A stretch of DNA of 64,000 nucleotides from Berberis thunbergii (Eukaryota; Streptophyta; Magnoliopsida; Ranunculales; Berberidaceae), in NCBI GenBank assembly GCA_003290165.1, contig QNQO01000505.1:1-64000 (forward strand). The letters are read 5' to 3'. Made by a program: the position numbers and the translations under genes. The notes below the pieces were generated by a model. It did not search any database and was not told the DNA's origin. It worked only from the letters and a program-made list of their open reading frames with translations. Positions 1 to 12,184 of this stretch are shown one piece after another (position 1 is the first letter of the stretch; each line of letters opens with the position of its first letter).

Positions 1-296
1 AGAATCTACCTTAGGATGTGTTAATGAATTTGGAATGATTAATCTAAGAATGGCCTAATGGTGTCATCTACTTATAATGATAAACTAAAGCCCTAACTCT
101 CACATTTAGGTTTTACTTTGCATTTTTATTTCAGATACATCACCAATAACTTCTTTTATAACAAGGTTAAGTTTCAAAGACATTTGAAGATTAGTTTTCC
201 AAATTTTATAGCTCTCCTTGTGGGATTCGACCCATACTTGTCGTTATCTAACTCAATAGATAACCGTGCACTTGTGATAAGATTTGAGAACGAACA
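1..296 (+). repeat. 3' end of the E1a 5' LTR
   Basis: Matches the terminal portion of the LTRs ending at 6,434, 9,446 and 15,216, including the block beginning CTTAGGATGTGTTAATGAAT. It ends in CA seven bases before the TGGCGCC primer-site core. Confidence 0.85.
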
Positions 297-302
297 AGTT
301 TT

Positions 303-320
303 TGGCGCCATTGCTGGCGA
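303..320 (+). other. Degenerate primer binding site of E1a
   Basis: TGGCGCCATTGCTGGCGA lies just inside the LTR end. It resembles the TGGCGCCGTTGCCGGGGA-type site complementary to plant tRNA-Asp used by Athila-like elements, with several mismatches. The tRNA assignment is inferred from memory of the family. Confidence 0.65.
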
Positions 321-2649
321 GAGCAATGGAAAATGAGTTTTAAAATCAAATTTTAATGCTTATCACTAGTTAAGCTTAAGTTCATTTTCATAGTTTACGT
401 GCATTTGCATTGTTTTGATAACATCTTGTAATTTGGAAATTCTAAACATCTTCATGTTTGTATTTTTTTTAGCATATAATGTTTGTTGTTTTAATTTTCT
501 CAATTTTTTCTTCCAATTATTCATGATCTGAACTTTTACGGACATCTTTCCATTTGTTAATTGCATCAAAGGTTAGTGAGAAACAAAATTTTGAACTTGG
601 ACTACATGTGCTGGAATTTGTCTATTGCAAATAACTGATGTTTGGACACATGTTTCTAGTGATTGAGAGTTCTTTTTTTTAGTTTTTCCAAATTCTAAAT
701 TGTTCTACATCTTGTCTAGTTTCTAGATCATCTTTTAAATTTCAATTTGGATAAATAGTCGAAATAACATTTGAATTCTTTTAGCAGATACACAATCTGG
801 ATAGTGTTTTGTTTACTTCAACTTTCCACTACTTTTTGGCATCCAAATGAATTTTTAGAACATTTCTTAAAAAAACTTTGGTTTGTTATAAATTCAGGAA
901 AATTTTTAGATTTGAATTTCATCAAGTATTGAACTCTACAAGATTTTTCAAAATCGATCTATCAGTTTTGGAAATTTTCAGCAATGCACTGTTTTGCCAA
1001 ACTTGATTGATTTTCAAAAATTTGGTTCTATACTTTGTTTTTGAAGCCATTAATCATTCTCCTATGATATCATTTTCAGGGTTTGTGCAAAAAGGATACT
1101 TGGAGAAGAACTTTGGTGAACTTAGTAAACAATGGAGGACAATTGGATCATAAAGAGGATACATTTTTTTTTGAGTGATTGGGATGACTTAAATTTGTAC
1201 TATTAAGTTATAATAGATGAAACAGGGTCCAAGATACAACCGGAAGCAAAGTGCAGAACCTCTCTTAACCCACTTTGAATCTTCTGCTAGAAGTATTTCT
1301 GAAATGTTTTTGAGTGTTTAAATTTTTGCAAGATTTCAAACTGAGCTAATTTATGTAAGAGTGGACCTGCTATTTGCAGCTGAATGGGACTTGATCACCC
1401 ACCTCATAACACCAATTCACGTTCAAACTTGGCCAAATTTAATAAAGTGAACTCAGACAACTAGAGCAAATTAGAACGGTGTTCATAGAACCTCATAAAA
1501 GAAATAGACTGTGATTAAATTCTTTAGAAGTAAGACTGTTCTATTGCAAGTTGGTTTGCGTCGATAAAAACCATTGTGACTGCACTACAATTTCTGACCT
1601 TCTTGCATAGAGAGTGGTGTTTCACCGTGGTTTCTCACAAGTTTAATCTTACATTGATGAGGAACACAAGGGTTCTTGAAAGTATTTAAGTTGTAGCTAA
1701 AAATCGTAAGAAATCTTCTGATCTTAAAGACGCCCTTCAAAGGCTTAGCCAATTCTAGTACACCAACCAGAGTAAAATTTGGCCAGTACACATCTCTATC
1801 TAGTGTGGTGGTCTAGGAAAGTTTTACGTAATAAGCTACATCTTACTTACTTACAAGACACGTGGGAAAATATGGATGGATAGGAATTGATTGAGCATTG
1901 TTTGTGTCATGATTAGTGTCCTCTTTTAGGTACATCGCATATTGCATTTAGTTTAGGTCATATCATCTTAGGTTGCATAAGATATTATTCATATTTTAAA
2001 ATACATTTAATCCAGATTGATTCAAGTTTAGTGTCAAGGAATTTCTCTTGTGTTAAGAGCCATACAATTATGGATTTTCATTAGGAAGATCATGACAATG
2101 TCGAGGTAAATTACTTGCATTAGTAAACCAAGCTCAGCCTTAGAATTCAAATTTTGATCAACCAATCATTTTTCACAAAATGGACATGGAAACAAACCAC
2201 CTTGGAACCAATGCCAAACCTAATTGGGTTATGAACATTTTTAGGCCCACACCATCTTTTGATCTCCATTACAAGCAATGAGTCTTACCTTAGTCGTCAT
2301 ACTATGCCTTTGGTAGAGAGCAATTCATGACACGTCATGCAAAATATGCAGTCCACATCATCTTCATTCCAAGAGAGCCTAGATCAATATGTAATCCTTG
2401 AGTCAGCCCGTACAAGAGTCAAAACAACGTCAGCAGACTACTAACAAACTTTTGGCTGAGATTTGGAATTTAAGGCTTCAAAATGATGCATTAATGAATG
2501 TTAGGGATGAATGTGAAGAAATCTATTAGAGGAGAGTGAGAGATCTGATGATTTAAGCCACACTGATATACCTATATCAACCCCTAACAATCCCCAAGTA
2601 GAACAAGATGATTGGATAAAACATTTGAGACAATGTAATGATAAAGGAT

Positions 2650-3020
2650 TGTGGGTGACTCACGAGTGTTGTGTTAAATATGAAATTATTCATGGTGATT
2701 CTATACCTAACCCTGTGCTTATTGATATAGATCATATGTACACACAAGATGTTGACATAAGTTATTATCTAATTGAATTGTCATGTGACTCTTGTGATCT
2801 TTGATCATTGTTGAAAACATCCATGTCCAATACCACAGTGAAACCTGATAAACTTGTTAACATTCTTCCCTGCATTAGAAAGTTCCCCGATTTTATACTT
2901 GAATTGCATATTTCAAAAATCTTGGAAGATTATTTTGGAAAATGTAAAACAAATTATGAAGAACTTAAAGAGGTCGATGACAAACAAAACCTCTATCAAT
3001 CTTTGAGGAAACATTTTTAG
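2650..3020 (+). pseudogene. Remnant of the E1 internal protein (unknown function)
   Basis: An open stretch containing VNILPCIRKFPDFILELH and then YFGKCKTNYEELKEVDD. E1b carries the same protein at 11,606-12,184 with VNILPNIRKFPEFRLELY. The two copies diverge by indels, and each has stops where the other does not, so neither is intact. I do not recognise a gag, protease or polymerase motif. Upstream, near 2,150-2,260, the DNA encodes a degraded W/N/Q-rich stretch reminiscent of Athila/Tat gag C-termini. Conservation in two copies argues this was once coding, but the function is unknown. Confidence 0.5.
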
Positions 3021-3334
3021 AGCTAAAATTAGAATTTCATCTTGAAAGGTTTCCTTGGATTCACTTGTGGGCATGTCAAATTAATTGCATTTATTGTCCC
3101 ATATACACATGTTTGGTATGACTCACAAATTTTAGGTTGTCATTGTATGATTTGTTGTAGACTAAGATTTTAGTTATATATTAAGCAATTGAATTAAAAA
3201 AAAAAAATCTCTTAACTATGATTTTGTTAGAGCCTACTTAGATCTTAACAAAAGTCATTTGAGCCCTGATGTCGTTTAATAGTAAACCTTTCCCATTTTA
3301 CTTATTATTGTCTCTCTTTTGTTCAAGTTCTACC

Positions 3335-3431
3335 GGGGGGGGGGGGGGGGGGGGATATTTCAAACTTATGTCTCATTTTGAAAATGAGTTGTCCAATTTA
3401 TTGAGTTAATTTTTTTTTTTTTTTTTTTTTT
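3335..3431. repeat. G20 and T22 homopolymers inside E1a
   Basis: A run of 20 G at 3,335-3,354 and a run of 22 T at 3,410-3,431. E1b lacks both at the matching place. They may be true slippage products or assembly artefacts, so lengths should not be trusted. Confidence 0.8.
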
Positions 3432-5091
3432 GTGTTTTCAGTCTTTGTAACACAAGTACATATCCATGATGAGATTAGGTTTCATAAACCTAGTTGCAAA
3501 GGCATATGAGTCTAGGAATTGAAACTTTGAAATTTAGTAATTTGTCAATATTAGACTATAGTCTGTACTACTCATAAGCTGACACTTTTCTAAGAGTTTG
3601 CATTGAGAGTTGAATTTTAGCTTCAATGTTCTTGTTTTAAAGTTGAAAAAGTGGATTAATTATTGATGAACATGAAATTAATAGTGGAGACTTAAACCCT
3701 GTGAGATTTCGAGCATTTCTTTTTTTTTGAGGATTATACGCTAATTCTGAATTTCTTGAGTCGACATTATCTTATTGCATGATCTCTATATTTTTTGTTT
3801 ATGTCAAAAACTGAGCATAAACATCAAAGTTGAATCATACCACAGTATGTTATGAAGTTCACCTAGGGAAATGAAGATAGGTTTTTCTTGCCTAATTCGA
3901 GCCATGTATCCTACCCTCTTTGTTGTTCACCATTGAAACCAGTTTGAAGCTTATTATGTTAGCATTTTCTTGTTTAGCCCACTAACCTTCAATTCAACCC
4001 ACTAATTACCCAATTATGTTTACCATTTCCTTTGCTTTTGCGAAAGGTTAGTGATGAGTTATCAAAGTAAAAAAAGTTTCATCATGGAATATTATACTCC
4101 CCAATATCAAAAGAATTTACAAAGAGCCTCAAGATCCAATGCCATTTTGTATAGAAAAAAAAAAACAAAAAAGGAATAGTACTTCCTTATAACCAATAAG
4201 AAAATTGGATGCTCATAAACGAATGAGTTAAATCAAGTTTTGAAGTCATCTTACACTTATTTTAGAAGACCTCTAACTTTTTCAAAAGTTTTGTTTATCC
4301 TTATCATTTTATTGTTTACCCTTGTCCTAAGCCCCATTACAACCTAGTCAGATCTTTATCTAATCCTTAGGAAAATATGGCTGAAGTGTGGAGGGTGAAT
4401 TAAGAAGTATTGTGGTGAATGAAGTCAACTTTCTCAGTAGATGATATCCTTTTTGAGATCATATTTATTGTATTCTCGAATTCCTATCCTTTGTCAGAGA
4501 TAGTCAACATTCTCAGTGGTGAACTATCTTTTATTCATTGTTTCATCTTATTCACATACATTTGAGAGAAAATAGCCAAATCTCTAAGTGATTTCATTCT
4601 AAGTGATTGTATTCCTTGTGAGATTTGAAGTTGAAGCGAATTTTCTAGAATGTGATCCGGACATAGGTCCACTTTTAAAACTAAATTTTTCAACAAAAAA
4701 GATGATCAAACACCTAATATAAACTTGACTGAATAATTCCAATGTCTTCGAAATAGTGCTTATTGAAGTCACATATTGACTTAATATTGATCGATAAGTT
4801 ACAAAAAAATATATCTTAAACCTTACGCATTCAAGTAGGAATTCTTTGAGGTTAAATAAGGAAAAGAGTTATTTTAAAAAAAAAATTAGTCCGAGACCCG
4901 AGTATCACTAATGTTTGTGGGTATCACTTTTGGAAACCCTCACAAGACTACAACCCGTTCACTAGGAAAAACATAGAGGTTTAAAGGCTTATTACGTACA
5001 TATGCTAAATGTAATCGTGATTCCTACGAAAGTGAGTTTGTTTTATTCTTCTTTTCCTCGAGGACTAGCAAAATGTAGGTTTGGAGGGATT

Positions 5092-6434
5092 TGATAACCT
5101 TATAAATGATTCATTTTAAGCCCCTAATTATATATTTGTTATATCCCAGTATCTAATAAAAATATCTCATTATGTGTATTTTGTAGAAAATCAAGCACTA
5201 AACTCAAATCATACACAAAGTGGCACAATAAGGCTAAGTTCAACAACTAAAAAGCCCATTGAAAGTTCATACGTGCATTGTCAAAGACTAAAGATCATCA
5301 AGCCCAAGACAAATGAAGTCAAACCACAAAGTATCATCATCTACAGATCTCGAGGATATCAACTTGAAGATTTGGACATCCACATGGAAGCTTCATCATA
5401 GTGAAAGAATCTCTACAAACTCCACTATCTATGCTCACATTTGGGCTCCATCACTTTTACACTCTTCCATATATTTACTTCATCACTTTATAATCCACCT
5501 TATTTCATTCCAACACACTCTTTATTTCAGTCCAACACTCCACCTTCCACCCTATTATCTTTACATATAAGTCTCACCATTCTTCATCCATAAATACCCC
5601 ACACATGAGAATACTTTTTTGAAACACCTTTGAGAGAGAAATAGTTGAAGTAGTTATAGTTTAGAGATAAATAAATGAAGTTTGGCCTAGAGCTTACCAT
5701 GTTTGTCTAACATCCCACCTTAGGGTGTGAATGAGCCCATGGGAGGATAGCTCCAAGATTAGTTATTTCTATTTTCATGTATTAAAGAATTGTGTATAGT
5801 TAGATTGATCTGGTAGTTTTGATGTGTTATGAATCTATGAGATACGTTAGATTTTTTGTTTTTCATTTTATGAATTCAACTCATGCTTTCTTTTTCTACT
5901 TCTTAAGCTTAAGGTTAGATAAGTTTCTATACTTGCAATTTCTCTAACAAGCTCCTTACAATGTTTACATATTCTTAGTCTAAGTTTCATTGTGATTTGC
6001 TAGATATTTGGTGTTTCATTTAAGTATGGATTCCTTGTATGCTTTTAAATTTACATTTGATTCTTAGGTTACTAATATACTTAAGCTTGAAATCAATTTG
6101 CTCAGAAAGCCATATTTTCCATCCTAAGGTGAGATGAGAATCTAACTTAGGATGTGTTAATGAATTTGGAATGATTAACCTAAGATTGGCCTAATGGTGT
6201 CATCTACTCATGATGGTAAATTCAAGGCCTTAACTCTCACATTTAGGTTTTACTTTGCATTTTTATATCAAACACATCATCAATCACTTCTTTTCTAACT
6301 AGATTAAGTTTCAAAAGAGATTTGAAGATTAGTATTCCTAATTTTATAGCTCTCCTTTTGGGATTCGACTCGTACTTGTCGTTAGCTAACTCAATAAATT
6401 ATTGTGCACTTGTGGTAAGATTTGAGATCGATCA
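5092..6434 (+). repeat. E1a 3' LTR
   Basis: Begins TGATAACC after a purine tract (GTTTGGAGGGATT, 5,079-5,091) and ends GATCGATCA. It aligns along its length with the E1b LTRs. A degraded TATA region (CATAAATACCCC) is near 5,589. At 1,343 bp it is the longest LTR of the family here; the E1b LTRs have internal deletions relative to it. Confidence 0.85.
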
Positions 6435-7600
6435 AATAGAAACTCTAAGACCTCCTGAAAGTACATGTAAGAATTACTCGCGGCATAAACGGTCAAGCTC
6501 TCAACAACGGATAGTCCACTTGGCTCTCTGCTAACCCAACAGGTCCTACGTCAAAATAAAACGATAAGGCAAATTGGAAAACATGCAACATGGGGACCGA
6601 ATAGAACACAGGTACAAAGTTCACTTGAAAGAGATATGTTTTCATTGACAATTTAAGCAAAAAGTGCAGATGTACAAAATTTATTTTCATGAAAAGGAAG
6701 TACAAGTATAGGGGAACTATGCTTAACAGGAGAAGAAGCAGGAGTTGTGTCCGCACGTGCCTCAGCTTGAGCGCCATGAGCAGGATCGCCCTCTTCCTCT
6801 CACAACTCAGAGATCTCTCCGAAATTTGCAAAAGCCACCTTCCTGTAATAAGAAAGGTCTTTATCCGAATTTTCTTATTTCATCAGCACCAACAACTCCA
6901 ACCTCCCATGCACGATCCTGCAAAATTCAAACGTGCCTTGTGCCTTGAGAAGCTCTTTCTTGCGCGTCTTTGCCTCAGCAAGCTCAAGATCCAGCAGCTT
7001 TAGCTTGTGTGTCAGTGCGTCAGTCAGGGACTGTTCAGTAATCAGATTACTTTTAACTGTGCTAAGTTCATGCTGCTCCAGGAGAAGCTAGTCCCTAGCT
7101 TTCCTTGCTTCTCTAGCGTTGAGTTCCTTGTCAGCCTCTAACTGTTGTCTATAAATCACTTAGATTCCTTCCTAGTATTCTCTTCAGCAAGAAACTGCAA
7201 CTCAAAACGCACCTTAATTGCAACTTATAAATCATGGCGAACTAGGTACAACTCTTCTCTGGATCTGTCCCTTGCGGACACCGCCTCTACTAAATCGGAC
7301 TCAAGGGCTTCCAAACGAACCCTCTGGGCCTCAGCATCAATGGTTGACTGTACCAACCTCATTTCTTCAAGGTATTATTTCAGCGATTCAATCTCAAAGA
7401 GTGCATTAGAATAGTACTTTTGCATGTTTGGAAGATTCACTCCATGGTGTACACCTTCTCACGAGCCACCTTGACTTCTGTCCAAGTGACGACCACTTGG
7501 CTCAGATGTGACATCCTAAACATAAGATGTTTCAGCCCCTTATCCATACACTCTCCCAGTGCATCCTCCTGGTGCCAAGCCTGGTTATTGAAACAACTCT
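6435..7600 (+). mobile_element. Fragment of an E2-family retroelement (antisense-gene region)
   Basis: This stretch is the reverse complement of about 28,040-29,160 in E2. For example, CGGCATAAACGGTCAAGCTC near 6,480 mirrors 29,090-29,115, and GTGTACACCTTCTCACGAGC near 7,450 mirrors 28,100-28,125. E2-family sense is therefore plus here. The short plus-strand frames are not genes. The minus strand holds a decayed copy of the coiled-coil part of the E2 antisense gene. The fragment is bounded on the left by the E1a insertion and loses similarity near 7,600. Confidence 0.75.
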
Positions 7601-7942
7601 AAACAATGGCAATAGAGTTGAAAGTAACACTAAATAGACTATGCCACCACATTTTTTCAAAAAATAATATTTGTCGAAGAGTTAGGGAGAATGGGCCAAC
7701 ACCAATAACACAAGCAAGTACTCAACCCTACCAAAACTACCATGTCTTTGACAAACTAGGTGACCAACTTAGACTCTTCTTCTTCAAATAATTTCTTTTC
7801 ATCAAGTCTTTGTTCATTTCACAGAGCTCTGAATCGAAATTTTCTTCTTTGTTTTTGTTGGTATAATTTTCAAGTTAACATTTTCTCTAGGTTGTCTAAA
7901 TGAATATTAATTTTTTTTTGTTAGGACTGTAAAAGTATACAG

Positions 7943-8107
7943 ATGGACAAGAAGCAATACAGTGTTGATAAGAAACAACACGAGGATGTGAAGAGTGGCA
8001 CGTATGGGAACATTGTGAATAATGGGAGTTGTGGTAGCCAATGTGAAAGTGGATGTGATAGTAATCATGGTTACATATACACTTTTTTCCTCTCTTTTTT
8101 TTATTAA
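7943..8107 (+). CDS. Small open frame, unknown (54 residues)
   Basis: ATG at 7,943 to TAA at 8,105-8,107. It encodes a lysine/glutamine-rich start, KKQYSVDKKQHEDVKSGTYG, then a short cysteine-bearing segment, NGSCGSQCESGCD, and a hydrophobic tail. A pyrimidine-rich tract ending TTAG lies just upstream, as if this were a 3' exon. The duplicate at 15,999 has the same start but a stop after 32 codons. I do not recognise it; it may be an exon fragment carried by a repeat. Confidence 0.3.
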   Translation: MDKKQYSVDKKQHEDVKSGTYGNIVNNGSCGSQCESGCDSNHGYIYTFFLSFFY

Positions 8108-8275
8108 TTTTCTTATGGAACCCATGAGATTTATTTTGTGATTGTGATTCTTTAGAGAAATACCATTATGTTTTGAATTTAGAAGTTCAACACTCAAATT
8201 TTGGCTAAAAATTAAAAACAAGATAAAAAGACAGACTCCTTTCAGAGATTTGAAAGATATGCACCAATAGAGTGA

Positions 8276-8280
8276 AACTA
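8276..8280. repeat. Left target-site duplication of E1b (AACTA)
   Basis: AACTA directly precedes the TG of the 5' LTR and is repeated at 15,217-15,221 directly after the CA of the 3' LTR. The uninterrupted duplicate reads GAAACTAGCAAGCCC near 16,323. Confidence 0.95.
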
Positions 8281-9446
8281 TGATAAGCATATAAACGAGA
8301 CATTTTATGCCCTTAAATATACAAATTGTTAAGTCTAATTATCTAATTAAAATATCTGATTACATGTATTTTGTAGAAATTAAAGCACTAATCACAAATC
8401 ATACATAAAGTGGCACAATAAGGCTAAGATCAACAACTAGAAAAGGCCATTGGAAGTTCACATATGCATTGTCAAAGATCAAAGATTTTCAAGCTCAAAG
8501 ACCCATGAAGTCAAGCCCAAAGTGTCATTATCTACGGATCTCAAGGAAATCAACTTGAAGATTTGAACATCCACATGGAAACTTCACCATTGCAAAAGAA
8601 TATCTACCATCATTATCCATTTCACATTTGTACTCCATCACTTTTACACTCCACATTAGCCAACATTTTCATATTTTCTCCATCACTTTTACACTTCACA
8701 TTATTTCATTCCAATACACCACCTTCCACCCATCATCCCTACATATACGTCCCAACCTTCGTCATCTATAAATACCCCACACTTGGGAGAACACTTTGAA
8801 GATAGAAATAGTTGAAGTAGTTGTAGTTTAGAGAGAAATGAGTGAAGTTTGGCCTAGAGTTTTCCATGTTTAGCTAACATCCCACCTTAGGGTGTGGGTT
8901 AGCCCACAGAAGGATAGCTCCAAGAAGGCTCTTTTAGAAGTTTTGCAATTTCTCTTACAAGCTCTTTACATTGTTTATATATTATTAATCTAAGTTTCAT
9001 TATGATTTGCTAGATATTTGGTGTTTCATTTGAGTATGGACTCATTGTATGCTTTTAAATCCACATATGATTCTTAGTTTACTAATATAACTTAATCTTG
9101 AAATCAATTTTCTCATAATGCTATATTTTCCATCTTAAGGTCAGATGGAAATCTAACTTAGGATGTGTTAATGAATTTGGAAAAGATTAATCTAAGAGTG
9201 GCCTAATGGTGCCATCTACTCATGATGGTAAACTCAAAGCCCTAACTCTCAAATTTAGGTTTTACGTTTCATTTTTATTTCAAACACTTCACCAATCACT
9301 TCTTTTCTAACTAGGTTAAGTTTCAAAAAAGATTTAAAAACTAGTTTTCCGAATTTTATGGCTCATTTTGTGGGATTTGACCCGTCCTTGTCGTTATCTA
9401 ACTCAATAGAAAACCGTGCACTTGCGGAAAGATTTGAGATCTATCA
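8281..9446 (+). repeat. E1b 5' LTR
   Basis: Starts TGATAAGCATATAAAC and ends GATCTATCA. Relative to the 3' LTR it lacks roughly 180 bp near 8,940, where sequence jumps from CTCTTTTAGA to the TTGCAATTTCTC block. Both LTRs share the promoter-like TCTATAAATACCCC. Confidence 0.9.
8767..8774 (+). promoter_or_regulatory. LTR TATA box
   Basis: TATAAATA followed by a run of C, at the same relative place in the 3' LTR (14,355-14,362). It probably marks the U3/R promoter of the element. Confidence 0.6.
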
Positions 9447-9452
9447 AGTTTT

Positions 9453-9470
9453 TGGCGTTGTAGCCTGGGA
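9453..9470 (+). other. Degenerate primer binding site of E1b
   Basis: TGGCGTTGTAGCCTGGGA aligns with the E1a site at 303-320 but has decayed further; the GCC core is lost. Confidence 0.55.
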
Positions 9471-11605
9471 GAGCAATGGAAAATGAATTTTAAAATCATT
9501 TTTTAATGTTTATCACTAGTTTAGTTTAGGTTCATTTTCACAATTTAGGCTCATTTGCATTGTTTTGATAACATTTTGTAGTCTGGAAATTCTGTACATC
9601 TTCATGTTTGCATTTTTTGAGTATGTAATCTTTGCTGTTTTGTTTTTTCTATTTTTCTATTAAATATTCATGATCTGAACTTTCACAGACATCTTTCCAT
9701 TTTTTCATTGGATCAATGGTTACTAAGGAATGAATTTTTGAAGTTTGACAGCCAGTGCTGGAATTTGATTGCTGCAGATGACTACTTTTTGGACACATGT
9801 TTCTATTGATTGAGAGTTCTGTTTTGCGTCTTTCCAAATTCTAAATTGTTCTAAATGTTTTCTAGTTTCTAGATCATCTCTTGTATTTCAACTTGGATAA
9901 CTGGTTGAAATAGAATTTGAATTCTCAAATTCTTATAGCAGCTACACAATCTGGATAATGTATTGTGTTTTTTTTTTGTTCACTTTAACTTTCAACTACT
10001 TTTTGACATCCAAATGAATTTTCAGAATTTTTCAAAGAAAACTTTTGTTTGTTAGCAATTCAGGGAAATTTGTAGATTTGAATTTCATAAGTATTGAATT
10101 ATGCATGATTTTTCAAAGTCGATCTGTCCATTCTCAAAATTTTCAGCAATGCATTGTTTTGCCAAAACTTGAATGATTTTCAAAACTTTGGTTCTATACT
10201 TTGTTTTTAAGCCATTAATCATTCTCATATGGTATAATTTTTAGGGTTTGTGCAAAAAAACACTTGGAGAAGAGCTTTGGTGAACTTAGTAAACAATGGA
10301 GGACACTTGGATCATAATTAGGACATTTTTTTGTTTTGTTTTCTTTGAGTTAGTCAGCCGATAAAGACCATTGTAACTGCACTGCCATTTCTGACCTTTT
10401 CGCATAGAGAGTGGTGTTTTGATGGGGTTTCTCACAAGTCTAATCTTATTTTGATAGGAATACGGGGGTTCTTGAAAGTATTTAAATTGTAGCTAAAAAT
10501 AGTAAGAAATCTTTGAACCTTAAAAACGTGTTTCAAAGGCTTAGCCAGTTCTAGTACACCAAACAGAGTAAAATCTGGCTAGAATGCATCTATGCCTAGT
10601 GTGGTGGTCTCTAAGAAGTTTTTACGTAATAAGATACCCTTTACTTACTTTTAAGACATATGGGAAAATCTAACTAGGGTGAGAGTTGAGTTTGAGATGC
10701 TCAAAATTATTCTCCACTTCAATTTGATTGGGTTTTAAAAATCAATCGTCCCTTGCACTTAATTGATGATAATCAATTTGTTGCTTGCTAGATGGATGAA
10801 TAGGAATTGATTGAACCTTGTTTGTGTATCCCCCTTTAGGTACATTCGCATATTGAATTTAGTTTAGGTCATATCATCTTAGGTTGCATAAGATTTTAGT
10901 TATTTAAAAAAAAATCCAATCACGGCTGATTCAAGTTTAGTGTCAATGAGTGTTTTTGTGTTAGGAGCTATAAAGTTGTGGATTTTCATTGGGAAGATAA
11001 TGACAATGCCATGGTAAATTACTTTGCCTTAGTAAACCAAGGTCAACCCTTATAATCAAGTTTTGACTATACCAATCATTTTTCACAAAATGGATATGGA
11101 AACCAACCACATTGGAACCAACATCAACCCAATTGGGGTTATGAACCTCTTAGGCCCACAATATGTGCATAACAACAAGCATTACCTTAGTTGACCTACA
11201 ATTCCTTCGGTAGAGACCAATCCATACCACGTCATGCAAAATATGCAATCATCATCATCTTCATATCCAATTATCTCATGGGAGAGAACTTACATTTTTC
11301 ATTCATTCCAAGAATATGCCTATATCAATATATGCAATCCTTAAGTCAGTTTATATGAGAGATAGAATAATGTCAGCAGGCCACTGGCAAAGTTTTAGTT
11401 AAGATTTAGGATTTAAGGCTTCAAAATGATGCGCTGATGAATGTTAGGGATGAATGTAAATAAAATCTATTTGAGGAGAGTGAGAGATCTGATGAATTGT
11501 GCCACATTGATATACCTATATCAACTCCTCACACTCCCCAAGTATAACAAGATGAATGGATGAAACATGTGAGACAATGTGATGGAGAATGATTGTGGAT
11601 GAATA

Positions 11606-12184
11606 ATGAGTTTTGTGTTCAAGAGTATTAATATTGATGAACATGGCGAGCTGGTGAAATTGTCTAGTCACTGCTTAGCGGACTCCCTGTTTACTGATGT
11701 TATTGTGTCATCCATTATTAATCATACACACACTGTAGAGATTAACACAAAAGAAGATCCAATTAAGCCACCATGTGGTGATATTCCTCTTTTGACCATT
11801 GTTGGAGCATCCATATCCTATACAAATATGAAACCTGAGAAATTTGTTAACATTCTCCCCAATATTAGGAAGTTCCCCGAGTTTAGACTTGAATTGTATA
11901 TTCCAAAAATCTTGAAGGATTATTTTAGGAAATGTGAAATAAATTGAGATGAACTTAAAGAAGTTGATGACCTATCCATGCCTAACCCATGGCCTCTCCT
12001 AGAACACCAAATTGATTTTGCTCCTTTTGACAAAGTGAACTTGTATCATTCTTTTGAGGTAACCTTTTCTAAGCTAAAATTAGAATTTCATCTTGAAAGG
12101 TTTTCCTTGATTCAATTGGGAGTCATGTCAAATCAATTGCATTTTATTGTCCCATACATGTTTGGTTGTTATTCTATGATTTAG
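11606..12184 (+). pseudogene. E1 internal protein, single in-frame stop
   Basis: Begins at an ATG (11,606) and runs 113 codons to a TGA at 11,945-11,947, then stays open in the same frame to 12,184, giving about 190 codons in all. Segments shared with E1a include IRKFPEFRLELY and DELKEVDD. The C-terminal part contains FDKVNLYHSFEVTFSKLKLE. I cannot assign it to a known retroelement domain; there is no zinc knuckle, DTG/DSG protease site or YxDD. Upstream, near 11,090-11,160, a GNQPHWNQHQPNWGYE-like stretch suggests a decayed gag tail, so this may be an extra or degraded gag-pol segment of an Athila/Tat-like element. Confidence 0.5.

Larger units (their letters stand above)
1..6434 (+). mobile_element. 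LTR retrotransposon E1a, left edge outside the window
   Basis: A Ty3-type, apparently non-autonomous LTR element read on the plus strand. Positions 1-296 are the tail of the 5' LTR, then a degenerate primer binding site at 303, an interior of about 4.8 kb, a purine tract and a complete 3' LTR at 5,092-6,434. The same order and much of the same sequence recur in E1b (8,281-15,216). I see no reverse transcriptase, RNase H or integrase frame in any phase. The only coding traces are short frames near 2,650-3,020. Its right flank matches the antisense region of E2, so it appears to have inserted into an older E2-family copy. The 5-bp duplication should read AATAG but its partner lies outside the window. 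Confidence 0.85.
7670..8280. repeat. Direct duplication, copy A, left part
   Basis: Similar to 15,667-16,330, sharing AGTTAGGGAGAATGGG, a thymine-rich intron-like stretch and the small frame described below. E1b interrupts the copy after position 8,280; it resumes at 15,222. Confidence 0.8.

Noticed and set aside
6493..7003. Frames on both strands of 100 or more codons
   Set aside because: The DNA is a decayed E2-family fragment; these frames are not shared with E2 or E3 as protein.
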